Below, one piece after another: positions 36,983-45,298 of a stretch of 64,000 nucleotides of DNA. The stretch is from CAVVST01 sp963750995 (lineage in GTDB: Bacteria; Acidobacteriota; Vicinamibacteria; Vicinamibacterales; UBA2999). The notes under the pieces are model-generated. The model was not told the DNA's origin. It was given only the letters and a program-made list of their open reading frames with translations, and did not search any database. Numbering within the stretch: the stretch's first letter is position 1; each line of letters opens with the position of its first letter. A program made the position numbers and the translations under genes. The stretch lies in contig CAVVST010000001.1 in assembly GCA_963750995.1 (NCBI GenBank), positions 1 through 64,000 of the forward strand. Direction: 5' to 3'.

Positions 36983-38706
36983 TGTCCGGTTCCTTGTACC
37001 ACGGTCGTCCATCGATCGACCGGCACACTGGACCACGCTTCAGTCCGCCCGTCGGGCCATCGCACCCGCACGCGCGGTGCGGCCTCTGCCGGACCGAGCC
37101 CCACCACCACTCGCGGATCGTTGGCCGACGCGTAGCTGCCATCCGCGCGCGCACGTCTCGTCAGCACCGTGCCGTCGTCGCGGATGATTTCCACCCGCGC
37201 GCCCAGCATGTCGCGGCCGCCGCGCTGGTTCACAAGGCGCAGCCCGATCCAGTGATGGCCGTTGCCGACATGGTTCAACAGCAGGCGTGTCGGCCCGGCA
37301 TCGTTGCCGATGACCACGTCCACGTCGCCGTCGTTGTCGAGATCGCCAAACGCGGCGCCGCGCCCGACCCCGGTGACGGCGAATGCGCCGCCCGCCTGGC
37401 TGCTCACGTCTTCGAAGCGGCCGTTGCCGAGATTCCGGAAGAGCAGCGTCCGCTGCTCGAGCGGAAACGGCTGCCGGGCGTCCCCCTCCGCCGCCTGCAC
37501 ACGTCCGTTCACTGAGAGCACGTCAAGCCACCCGTCATTGTCGAAATCGAACCACGCCGTGCCGAATCCGGTGTACTGGAGGCTCGAGGGACCGAGCGCC
37601 GAGCGGGCGCCGTGATCGTCGAACACGCCGGTCCCGCCGTTGACATAGAGATTGCTGCCTTCTCCATTCAACTCGGTCATGAAGAGATCTTCGTCGCCGT
37701 CGTTGTCGAAATCGCCGGCATCCACCCCCATGCTCGCTTCCGCCTGTCCCTCGGCTGTGAGGGCGACGCCGGCGAGCAGCGCCGTGTTCCGGAACGTCCC
37801 GTTGCGCTGGTTGGTCCACAGGATGTTCTCGCTGCCGTCGTTGGCGACGTAGATGTCAATCCAGCCATCGCCATCGAAATCCGCGGTGGAGACGCCAAGG
37901 GCGCGGCCGAACTCGTGGCCAACCAGTGCCGTCGCGGTTACGTCGGTGAACGTGCCGTTCCCGCGGTTGCGGTAAAGACGGTCCGGAAGGGCAGGGTAGA
38001 CCTGCGGCGGACAGTAGGTGCGGACGCCGGCGAGGTTTGAGCACCGTTGATCGGCCGCGACGCTGTAACGCAGGTAGTTCCCGACGTAGAGGTCGAGCCA
38101 TCCGTCGCGGTCGTAATCGACGAAGGCGGCCGACACCGCGAACCCGTCGAGATCGGTACCGGATCGCGCCGACACGTCCGTGAACGTCCCGTTCCCGTTG
38201 TTGCGCCACATCTGATTGCGGCCGAAATAGGTGAGATACAGGTCCGTCCAGCCGTCATTGTCGATGTCCCCGGCAGCGACGCCCATACCGTAGCCCGACG
38301 CGGCGGTGAGGGCGCTCGCGTCGGTGACGTCGGTAAATCGGAGTACCGGCGCGCCGTCGGGACCGGCGTGCAAGTCGTTTCGAAGCAACCGTCCGGTCAG
38401 AGGCCCGGCGGGCCGCCGCAGGGGGGCACCGGTCCCCAGGGTCTGCCCTTGAACGAGGTAGAGGTCCAGGTCTCCGTCGTTGTCGTAGTCGAACAGGCCG
38501 ACGCCCGGCGGCATGACCTCGGGAAAGTAGTAGGCTCCGGACATCCCATTGAAATGCATGAAATCAATGCCGGCGGCGGCGGCGTGCTCGGTGAACCAGT
38601 CGGTGGGACGTGCTGCTGCCGGGGCGTCGTCAGCGACGCGCGAGTTCGATCCGCAGGCGGCCGCGGCGAGCGAGACCGCAAGCACCGCCGTACACGAGAC
38701 ACGCAT
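36979..38706 (-). CDS. CRTAC1 family FG-GAP/ASPIC-UnbV lipoprotein, first gene of the operon
   Basis: A 575-residue lipoprotein. The start at 38706 leads into the signal MRVSCTAVLAVSLAAAACGS with lipobox AAAC. The propeller opens with WFTEHAAAAGIDFMHFNGMS and carries calcium loops DYDNDGDLDLYLV, DIDNDGWTDLYLT, DYDRDGWLDLYVG, DFDGDGWIDIYVA, DFDNDGDEDLFMT, DFDNDGWLDVLSV and DLDNDGDVDVVIG. It ends with an ASPIC/UnbV domain (DMLGARVEIIRDD, VRWPDGRTEAWSSV). It is a paralogue of the gene at 30859. Its promoter lies in the short region shared with the divergent TonB receptor gene, so the two transcription units may be co-controlled. Confidence 0.88.
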   Translation of the reverse strand: MRVSCTAVLAVSLAAAACGSNSRVADDAPAAARPTDWFTEHAAAAGIDFMHFNGMSGAYYFPEVMPPGVGLFDYDNDGDLDLYLVQGQTLGTGAPLRRPAGPLTGRLLRNDLHAGPDGAPVLRFTDVTDASALTAASGYGMGVAAGDIDNDGWTDLYLTYFGRNQMWRNNGNGTFTDVSARSGTDLDGFAVSAAFVDYDRDGWLDLYVGNYLRYSVAADQRCSNLAGVRTYCPPQVYPALPDRLYRNRGNGTFTDVTATALVGHEFGRALGVSTADFDGDGWIDIYVANDGSENILWTNQRNGTFRNTALLAGVALTAEGQAEASMGVDAGDFDNDGDEDLFMTELNGEGSNLYVNGGTGVFDDHGARSALGPSSLQYTGFGTAWFDFDNDGWLDVLSVNGRVQAAEGDARQPFPLEQRTLLFRNLGNGRFEDVSSQAGGAFAVTGVGRGAAFGDLDNDGDVDVVIGNDAGPTRLLLNHVGNGHHWIGLRLVNQRGGRDMLGARVEIIRDDGTVLTRRARADGSYASANDPRVVVGLGPAEAAPRVRVRWPDGRTEAWSSVPVDRWTTVVQGTGQ

Positions 38707-38745
38707 TGCCGAGGTTCGTGATCGCCGGGTGTGAAGTGCGGGGGG

Positions 38746-38775
38746 AGTATACACGGCTGACGGTTCTGCTGTCTT
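38746..38775 (-). promoter_or_regulatory. Promoter of the seven-gene operon
   Basis: On the minus strand, AAGACA (38775-38770), an 18-base spacer and a strong -10 TATACT (38751-38746), giving a leader of about 33 bases before 38706. Its -35 overlaps the -35 of the divergent promoter by two bases, so the two polymerases cannot bind at once. Confidence 0.5.
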
Positions 38776-38802
38776 GACTTCACCGGGGCAGGGATGTAGT
38801 TT
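38774..38802 (+). promoter_or_regulatory. Promoter of the TonB receptor gene
   Basis: TTGACT (38774-38779), a 17-base spacer and TAGTTT (38797-38802), giving a leader of about 40 bases to the ATG at 38849, which is preceded by GAGGAGG. Confidence 0.55.
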
Positions 38803-38848
38803 GCGACCGTATTCTGGCGCCCTTCGTTCTGACCTCGAGGAGGCAACC

Positions 38849-41800
38849 ATGCTGCGAGTCGGTCGCGTATGTCCGATCCTGGTCGCAATTCTCGGTCTAC
38901 TCCTGCTCGCCTCACCCGCTACCGCACAACAGAGTTCCATTGCCGGTGTCGTGAAGGACACCTCCGGTGCGGTGTTGCCGGGCGTCACGGTTGAGGCGGC
39001 CAGCCCCGCACTCATCGAAAAGGTGCGCACCGCCGTTACCGACGCCGAGGGCCGCTACAACATCGTCGCGCTCCCGCCTGGCGAATACTCGGTCACCTTC
39101 GGCCTGACCGGATTCAACACGTTCAAGCGTGACGGCATCTCGCTCACGGCCGGCTTCGCCGCCAGTGTCAATGCAGACATGCAGGTGGGGACGCTGGAAG
39201 AAACCATCACCGTCACCGGCGCGGCGCCGCTGGTCGACACGCAGAGCGCGCGGCAGCAGAAGGTGGTCTCCGACGAAGTGCTGCAGGCGCTGCCGACGGG
39301 ACAGACGAGCGTGCTGAACCTGATCGCGCTGACCCCCGGGTACACCGGCAATGCGACCGTCGGCGGCAGCACCGGGGCTTACCATTCGCAGCAGACAAAG
39401 GGCACGTTCCACGGCAAGCGCGGCAGCCATATCAACTACGACGGGATGCGCATCGACAATTACGCCGGGGCCGGCGATTCACCCGGCTACCTGTTCAATC
39501 ACCAGACCGTGGAGGAATCAGTCGTCGAAACCGGCGGCGCCAACGCGGACAGTGACTCTCCCAACGTCGCCGTGAACATGGTGCCGAAAGAAGGCGGCAA
39601 TTTATTTCGCTTCAATGTCTCCGGCATGTTCACGAACCACAGCATGCAGAGCAGCAACCTGACTGATGAGATCGTCGCGCGCGGCATCACGGAAGTGCCG
39701 AAGTTGAATCGCATGTATGACGCGGGGTTCACGGTCGGCGGACCGATCAAACAGGACAAGGTGTGGTTCTTTGCGGCGATTCGCCGCTGGGGCACGCGAA
39801 ACCAGGCCGCGGGGCTTTACTGGAACAAGACACAGGGCACCCCGTTCTATACGCCGGATACGTCGCGCCCCGCCTACCGGGACGATCGATATGAGTCGCA
39901 CGCCGCGCGAATCACCTGGCAGGTGTCGGACCGGAACAAGCTCAACATGTTCACCGACATCAAGCACGACTGCATCTGCGAGTCGGGCGGCGCCGCGTCC
40001 GGGCTGGGCAGCGGGGCCACCAACGCGCAGGAAGGCGAAGCGTGGTGGCGGCTGTGGCCGAATGGCATTGTCCAGGCGACGTGGACTTCGCCGCGGACGA
40101 ACAAGCTGCTGCTCGAGGCGGGCGCGTCGATGGTGATGTTCCACTGGCCGGGCCTCCTGAATCCGGGCACCAGCGAAGACGACGTGGCGATTACCGAGCA
40201 GTCGACGAATTTCAGGTACAACAACGTCGGCGGTCTCTATCACCCGAACCGCCGCATCGGCGACCGCTACACGCAGCGGTTCGCCGCCTCCTACGTGACC
40301 GGTTCCCATACCTTCAAGACCGGGATCCAGATCGACGAGGGCTATTCAGACACGATCAAGGAAGGCACGGGACTTCCTGGCGCGAAAGGCGTTTCGTACG
40401 TCTTCAACCGCGGCGTGCCGGTATCGGTGCGCTACGACGCGATCTACCACGAGACCTACTACCAGAAGGCGGAGTTGGGGGTCTTCGCTCAGGATCAGTG
40501 GACGAAGGGACGCGCCACCTTCAACATGGGACTGCGCTTCGACTACTACAACGGATACATCCCGGCAGTCCGCGAACCGGCGCACGATTTCACGGCGGCG
40601 CTGGAATATCCGGCGGTCCACGGCGCGCCGTCGTGGAAGGACATCGATCCCCGGCTGGGATTTGCCTACGACCTGTTTGGCGACGGCCGGACCGCGGCGA
40701 AGGTCTCGTTCGGCCGTTACGTGGCGATGACCGGCAACACGCAGGTTCGCAACTACCATCCGCTTTTCCGCGCCATCAATACGACGACGCGCGCCTGGAC
40801 CGATGCGGACGGCGATTATTCCCCTGACTGCGACCTGAAAAACTTCGGGTCGAACGGGGAGTGCGGTCCATTGGCGAACTCGGCCTTCGGCAAGTCGGAT
40901 CCGAACGCGACGGAGTATGCGCAGGACGTGAGGTCAGGGTGGGGCATCCGGCCGTACACGTGGGACCTCGGGGCCGAGATGCAGCACCAGCTGGGCGCAC
41001 TCGTCTCCGTGACCGGCGGGTACTATCACAACCTCGACGGCGCATTCGTCATCACCGACAACGCGCGCGTTGGTCCTGAGAATTTTTCAAGTTACTGCGT
41101 CACCGCTCCGCTCGATCCGGGCCTGCCGAAAGGCGGCGGCTATCAGATTTGCGGTCTCTATGACGTCAACCCGGATCGGTTCGGTGCAGTCTCAAACCTC
41201 GTCACGCAGTCGTCGAACTTCGGCAAACAGAAGCGCGTCAATGATTTCGTGTCCCTGAGTTTCGACGCCAGGCTGCGGGGAGGCGCGCGGATCGCTGGTG
41301 GTCTCGACACCGGGCGCACGGTCGACGACGTGTGCTTTGACGTCGATTCGCCCGGCGCCGTGGCCGCAAGCCTGCCGGGTGCGGCCGCGGCCCCGGTTCC
41401 GCACACGGCGACGACGATCGACGGGCAGAAGACCTGCCGGGTCGTGACGCCGCTGGCTGGCAACACGCAGGTGAAGTTCAACGGCAGCTATCCGCTGCCG
41501 GCGGACTTCATGTTCAGCGCGACGTTGCAGAACCTGCCGGGCACGCCGTACACCGCGACCTACAACGCGACGACGGCGGAGATCCTGCCGTCGCTCGGGC
41601 GCAACCTGTCGGGTGGCACACGGACCGCCGCCGTGCCGCTCGTCATGCCGCAGACGCTCCGCGAGGCGCGGCGGACCCAGGTGGACATGCGCGTCACCAA
41701 GTACCTGACCCTCGCGGCTTCGCGCCGGGTGCAGTTGAACTTCGACATCTACAACCTGTTGAATGCGGCGGACGTGCTCGGCGAAAACGTCACGTTTGGT

Positions 41801-41872
41801 GCGAGCTGGCGCCGGCCGACGCTCATTCTGAACGGCCGCCTGGTGCAGTTCAGCGGGTCGTACAGCTTCTGA
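38849..41872 (+). CDS. TonB-dependent outer-membrane receptor with carboxypeptidase-like regulatory domain
   Basis: A 1007-residue outer-membrane protein. The ATG at 38849 follows a strong GAGGAGG site and opens a signal peptide (LVAILGLLLLASPATAQQ). Residues about 28-115 form a carboxypeptidase regulatory-like domain (IAGVVKDTSGAVLPGVTVEA, YNIVALPPGEYSVTF). A plug domain follows (ETITVTGAAPLVDTQSARQQ onward), then a long beta-barrel ending in an aromatic C-terminal strand (VQFSGSYSF), the outer-membrane assembly signal. Such receptors import large or scarce substrates using TonB energy. The substrate is not evident. The stop overlaps the start of the SGNH fusion gene (TGATG), so receptor and esterase are made together, which suggests a glycan- or ester-bearing substrate. 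Confidence 0.9.
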   Translation: MLRVGRVCPILVAILGLLLLASPATAQQSSIAGVVKDTSGAVLPGVTVEAASPALIEKVRTAVTDAEGRYNIVALPPGEYSVTFGLTGFNTFKRDGISLTAGFAASVNADMQVGTLEETITVTGAAPLVDTQSARQQKVVSDEVLQALPTGQTSVLNLIALTPGYTGNATVGGSTGAYHSQQTKGTFHGKRGSHINYDGMRIDNYAGAGDSPGYLFNHQTVEESVVETGGANADSDSPNVAVNMVPKEGGNLFRFNVSGMFTNHSMQSSNLTDEIVARGITEVPKLNRMYDAGFTVGGPIKQDKVWFFAAIRRWGTRNQAAGLYWNKTQGTPFYTPDTSRPAYRDDRYESHAARITWQVSDRNKLNMFTDIKHDCICESGGAASGLGSGATNAQEGEAWWRLWPNGIVQATWTSPRTNKLLLEAGASMVMFHWPGLLNPGTSEDDVAITEQSTNFRYNNVGGLYHPNRRIGDRYTQRFAASYVTGSHTFKTGIQIDEGYSDTIKEGTGLPGAKGVSYVFNRGVPVSVRYDAIYHETYYQKAELGVFAQDQWTKGRATFNMGLRFDYYNGYIPAVREPAHDFTAALEYPAVHGAPSWKDIDPRLGFAYDLFGDGRTAAKVSFGRYVAMTGNTQVRNYHPLFRAINTTTRAWTDADGDYSPDCDLKNFGSNGECGPLANSAFGKSDPNATEYAQDVRSGWGIRPYTWDLGAEMQHQLGALVSVTGGYYHNLDGAFVITDNARVGPENFSSYCVTAPLDPGLPKGGGYQICGLYDVNPDRFGAVSNLVTQSSNFGKQKRVNDFVSLSFDARLRGGARIAGGLDTGRTVDDVCFDVDSPGAVAASLPGAAAAPVPHTATTIDGQKTCRVVTPLAGNTQVKFNGSYPLPADFMFSATLQNLPGTPYTATYNATTAEILPSLGRNLSGGTRTAAVPLVMPQTLREARRTQVDMRVTKYLTLAASRRVQLNFDIYNLLNAADVLGENVTFGASWRRPTLILNGRLVQFSGSYSF

Positions 41873-44187
41873 TGGTGTGGCGCGTCGTCTTCGCTGTCGG
41901 CCTGATCTTCGCCGCCGCTGCCGGCGCGCCAAGCGACGCAGCGGGTCAGGGGACGGACGGCCGCCACTGGGTGGGCACGTGGGCGACCGCCCTGGTCGCC
42001 CGCCCCGCCGTTCCACCGCCTCCTGCCGCCGCCGCGGGCCAGGCCCCGCCGGCGCCGCCGCTGAATTTCAACAACCAGACGATTCGACAGATCGTCCGCG
42101 TCAGTATCGGCGGTCCGGAGGTACGGGCGGTATTCAGCAACGCGTTTGGCACCGCACCGCTCCGCGTCGGCGCCGCCAGTCTCGCGATCCGCGACAAAGG
42201 GGAGACGATCGTGTCCGGCTCGAGCCGGCCGTTGTTGTTCAGCGGCAAGGCGTCGGCCGCCATCGCTCCCGGCGCCGTGCTGGTGAGCGATCCGGTCACG
42301 CTGGCTGTTCCCGATCTCGCCGACGTGGCCGTGGATCTGTACCTGCCTGGCGACACTGCGGCAGCAGGATCGCCGCTTTCACATTACACCGGCGGCGGCG
42401 CCGTGCAGACCAACTACATCTCTGACACTGGCAACCATGCCGGGGCGCCGAAGCTGCCTGTGCGGACGACCACACTGCTCTGGCACTTCGTGTCGCGCGT
42501 GGAGGTGACGGCTCCGGACCAGATCAGCGCAGTCGTCGCGTTCGGCGACTCCATTACTGCCGGCAGCCGGTCGACGCCGGATACGAACAACCGTTGGCCG
42601 AATCATCTGGCGCGTCGTCTGCTCGCGCAGAACATGCGGATGGCAGTGCTTAACGCCGGGATCAGCGGCAACCGGCTGCTGGGCGACGGAAACAGCCAGA
42701 GCGCTCTTGCGCGCTTCGATCGCGACGTGCTGGCACAGGCTGGCGCCGCGCACCTCGTCGTCTTGATCGGGATCAACGACATCGGCAACCGGCAGGAGCG
42801 CGCGACGGTGGACGATTTGATCGCCGGTCATCGCCAGATCATTACCAGGGCGCGCGCGCGCGGGCTCAAGGTTTACGCCGCCACTCTGACGCCGTTCGAG
42901 GGCGCAACGCTCGCTCCTGACTATTGGACGCCCGAAGGAGAGGCCACGCGCCAGGCGTTCAACCGCTGGCTCCGGACCAGCCGCGAGTACGACGGGGTGT
43001 TCGACTTCGAGGCGGCGATCCGTGATCCGGCGCAACCGACGAAGGTGCTGCAGAAGTACTCGTCGGCCGACAACCTGCATCCGAATGATGCCGGGTACGA
43101 AGCGCTCGCCAATGCAGTGGATTTGTCGGTGTTCTCCGCGGCGCCGCAGCGCACGGGTGCAACGGCCGCGGCAGCGCTGAAAACACCCTGGGGTGAGCCC
43201 GACCTGCAGGGGATCTGGAGCGGTCAGACCGCCACGCCGCTGCAGCGCCCGGAACGGTGGGCCGCCAGGAGCACGCTTACGCCCGCGGAAGCCGACGAGT
43301 ACCTGACGGAGTTGCTCGGACGTCCCGGCCGGGATCGGCGTGCGCAGCGTGGAACGGAGCAGGATGTCGCCGGCGCCTACAACGCGGTGTGGGAGAACCG
43401 TGCGACGCGGCTTGCCGGCTTGCGCACATCGCTCATCGTCGATCCGGCGGACGGCCGTATTCCATCGTTCACCGAAGCGGCGAAGAAGAGGCTGGCGGAG
43501 ACGAACGAGTACCTGCAGGCCTTGCTCCAGGGCACGTCCGGTGGCAGGCCGGGACCAGTCTCGCCGCGCCGGAACGAGCCTCCGCCGATCTACAACCTCG
43601 AAAGGATGAATCGCTCCGACGGTCCCGAGGACCGCTCAAACTCCGAGCGCTGCTTCGGCGCGACGCTGCCAAACCTTGGCGGGATCTACCGCATCGTCCA
43701 GTCGCCGGGCCAGGTCGGCATCTATCACGATTCCGGCCAGGGACAGGGGTTCCTGCGGGTGATCCCGGTGGATGGCCGCTCTCCATTGCCGTCACGCATC
43801 CGCCTCTTGCACGGCGACGCCCGCGGACGCTGGGAAGGCGACACTCTCGTGGCCGAGACCACCAACTTCACCAACAGGATGGAGTACCAAGGCAGCCGCG
43901 AGAACCTCCGCCTCGTCGAGCGATTCAGGCGCGTCTCCACAGATGAGATCGACTACCGTGTGACCGTTGAGGATTCCACGACGTGGACCAGTCCGTGGAC
44001 CGTCGCCGTTCCGTGGGAAAGGCTTCCCGACAAGATGAACCAGGTCTACGAGTCGACGTGCCACGAAGGCAATTACGGGTTGCTCGGCATGCTGGCGAAC
44101 ACACGCGCGGCTGAGCGATTGTTCAAAGAGGGGAAGGGGCCCGACCCCGCCAGGCAGGACAACGCGACCGGAGGGGGTGGCAATTGA
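41872..44187 (+). CDS. Secreted fusion: SGNH/GDSL esterase plus WGEPDLQGIWSG domain
   Basis: A 771-residue exported protein with signal MVWRVVFAVGLIFAAAAG. Residues about 30-420 are an SGNH hydrolase of the secreted lipase/carbohydrate-esterase type: an N-terminal beta domain (WVGTWATALVARP), GDSIT with Ser227, the Gly of NAGISGN, GIND with Asn302, and the Asp-His pair in ADNLHPND (Asp400, His403). From about residue 438 the second half begins TPWGEPDLQGIWSGQTATPL and aligns end to end with the stand-alone family proteins nearby, down to QDNATGGGGN. No stop or restart lies between, so this is a true fusion in the sequence given. The start overlaps the receptor stop by one base. It predicts that the unknown domain works on the same substrate as an esterase. 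Confidence 0.9.
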   Translation: MVWRVVFAVGLIFAAAAGAPSDAAGQGTDGRHWVGTWATALVARPAVPPPPAAAAGQAPPAPPLNFNNQTIRQIVRVSIGGPEVRAVFSNAFGTAPLRVGAASLAIRDKGETIVSGSSRPLLFSGKASAAIAPGAVLVSDPVTLAVPDLADVAVDLYLPGDTAAAGSPLSHYTGGGAVQTNYISDTGNHAGAPKLPVRTTTLLWHFVSRVEVTAPDQISAVVAFGDSITAGSRSTPDTNNRWPNHLARRLLAQNMRMAVLNAGISGNRLLGDGNSQSALARFDRDVLAQAGAAHLVVLIGINDIGNRQERATVDDLIAGHRQIITRARARGLKVYAATLTPFEGATLAPDYWTPEGEATRQAFNRWLRTSREYDGVFDFEAAIRDPAQPTKVLQKYSSADNLHPNDAGYEALANAVDLSVFSAAPQRTGATAAAALKTPWGEPDLQGIWSGQTATPLQRPERWAARSTLTPAEADEYLTELLGRPGRDRRAQRGTEQDVAGAYNAVWENRATRLAGLRTSLIVDPADGRIPSFTEAAKKRLAETNEYLQALLQGTSGGRPGPVSPRRNEPPPIYNLERMNRSDGPEDRSNSERCFGATLPNLGGIYRIVQSPGQVGIYHDSGQGQGFLRVIPVDGRSPLPSRIRLLHGDARGRWEGDTLVAETTNFTNRMEYQGSRENLRLVERFRRVSTDEIDYRVTVEDSTTWTSPWTVAVPWERLPDKMNQVYESTCHEGNYGLLGMLANTRAAERLFKEGKGPDPARQDNATGGGGN

Positions 44188-44309
44188 CGATCGAAGAGAA
44201 CCCCAGAAAGTCGTAATTCCCGCCGACGATTTCGTTCGCCCGGTTTGCTGCCGCGTACGATTTACTTAGTGTTTTTGCACGGTACGGCCCTTGCGACAGG
44301 TTCGGGCAA

Positions 44310-44492
44310 ATGCGTCATCTCATCACCGGCGCCCGCGCGTTTCTCCGCGACGACAGTGGCCAGGACCTCATGGAATACGGGCTCCTGAGCAGCTTGATCG
44401 CAGTCTTCGTGTTAGCGGCGGTGGGCGACGTTGGCAGCCATCTCAGCGACCTCTGGATGGCCATCGTCGACCAGTTGGACGCGTTGCTCTAA
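44310..44492 (+). CDS. Flp/Fap-type IVb pilin
   Basis: A 60-residue prepilin. After a short charged leader (MRHLITGARAFLRDDSG) comes the processing site G/QDLMEYGLL, with the Glu expected at position 5 of the mature protein, and a hydrophobic helix (LSSLIAVFVLAAVGDVG). This is the Flp pilin pattern. Tad secretion genes usually neighbour such pilins, but none is seen within this window, so the gene is an orphan here. It overlaps the 3' end of the minus-strand gene by four bases. Confidence 0.85.
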   Translation: MRHLITGARAFLRDDSGQDLMEYGLLSSLIAVFVLAAVGDVGSHLSDLWMAIVDQLDALL

Positions 44493-45298
44493 CGCAGCGC
44501 CGTCCGCGACGTCACCAGCGTGAACGACAGCAACTCGCGGGGCACGCTGGTTACGAACGGCCCGACAATCCACTTCAAGCCAAGGGGAATCGACCGCGTC
44601 AGCGACAGCGTTTCGCACTGTACGTAGACCCCGCCATCCCGCTCGACGACCCGCCAGTACGAATTCAGCCGCCACAGGAACCCTCCGTCGTTGCCGACCG
44701 GCTTCTCACGCTCTTGCGGCGTATCGGGGTTCTCGACTTCCGCAATCCGGGTGCTGACGATGCGGCTGCGGGCCCGCGTCGCATCTTCCCGTGTGAACCT
44801 TGCCTCGTGCTCGCTGTTGAGGACGACGGTGATGACCTTCTTCGCGTAGAAGCGCAGGAAGAACCTGAACGTGTCGCCATCCCTGGCCAGCAGGCGCGAT
44901 CGGGCAATCGCCGGCTTGTAGATGTCCGCGTGGCGGTCGTACGCCTGCAGCAGCGCCAGCGCCTTGTCCACCGTCGCACCGGGGACGAAGACGGTGCCGA
45001 GCCAGTGATGGACGACGCCGTCGGGGATGTCGATTTCCTGGCCGCCGTTCCGTACCTCAATCCGTTCCATGACCAGGCCCCCTCCGCGGGCGACCTGACC
45101 CGCCTGGCGCTGCGCCGCGCTGTCGCCGTCGATCCAGAGAAACGGCCCGGCGGCGCTCTGAGCCTCGTAGGCCGCTACGTAGCGGTTGAAGCCGTCGACA
45201 GTTGCCTGCTGCAGTTCCGCTGCGTCGATGTCCACGGCGCTGCCCAGGACGATCAGGCCCGCGAGCGCAAAACGTGTCGAACGGCGCGTCATGATCAC
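44489..45298 (-). CDS. Secreted SRPBCC-like protein, conserved hypothetical
   Basis: A 269-residue exported protein with signal (MTRRSTRFALAGLIVLGSAV). The mature part starts as a helix (VDGFNRYVAAYEAQ) and continues with a helix-grip-like pattern: HHWLGTVFVPGATVDKALAL, YKPAIARSRLLARDG, FFLRFYAKKVITVVLNSEHE and VQCETLSLTRSIPLG. This suggests a START/SRPBCC-type lipid- or polyketide-binding fold, without a named family. The ATG at 45298 overlaps the stop of the upstream regulator (ATGA), so the regulator and this protein are coupled. Confidence 0.7.
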   Translation of the reverse strand: MIMTRRSTRFALAGLIVLGSAVDIDAAELQQATVDGFNRYVAAYEAQSAAGPFLWIDGDSAAQRQAGQVARGGGLVMERIEVRNGGQEIDIPDGVVHHWLGTVFVPGATVDKALALLQAYDRHADIYKPAIARSRLLARDGDTFRFFLRFYAKKVITVVLNSEHEARFTREDATRARSRIVSTRIAEVENPDTPQEREKPVGNDGGFLWRLNSYWRVVERDGGVYVQCETLSLTRSIPLGLKWIVGPFVTSVPRELLSFTLVTSRTALR

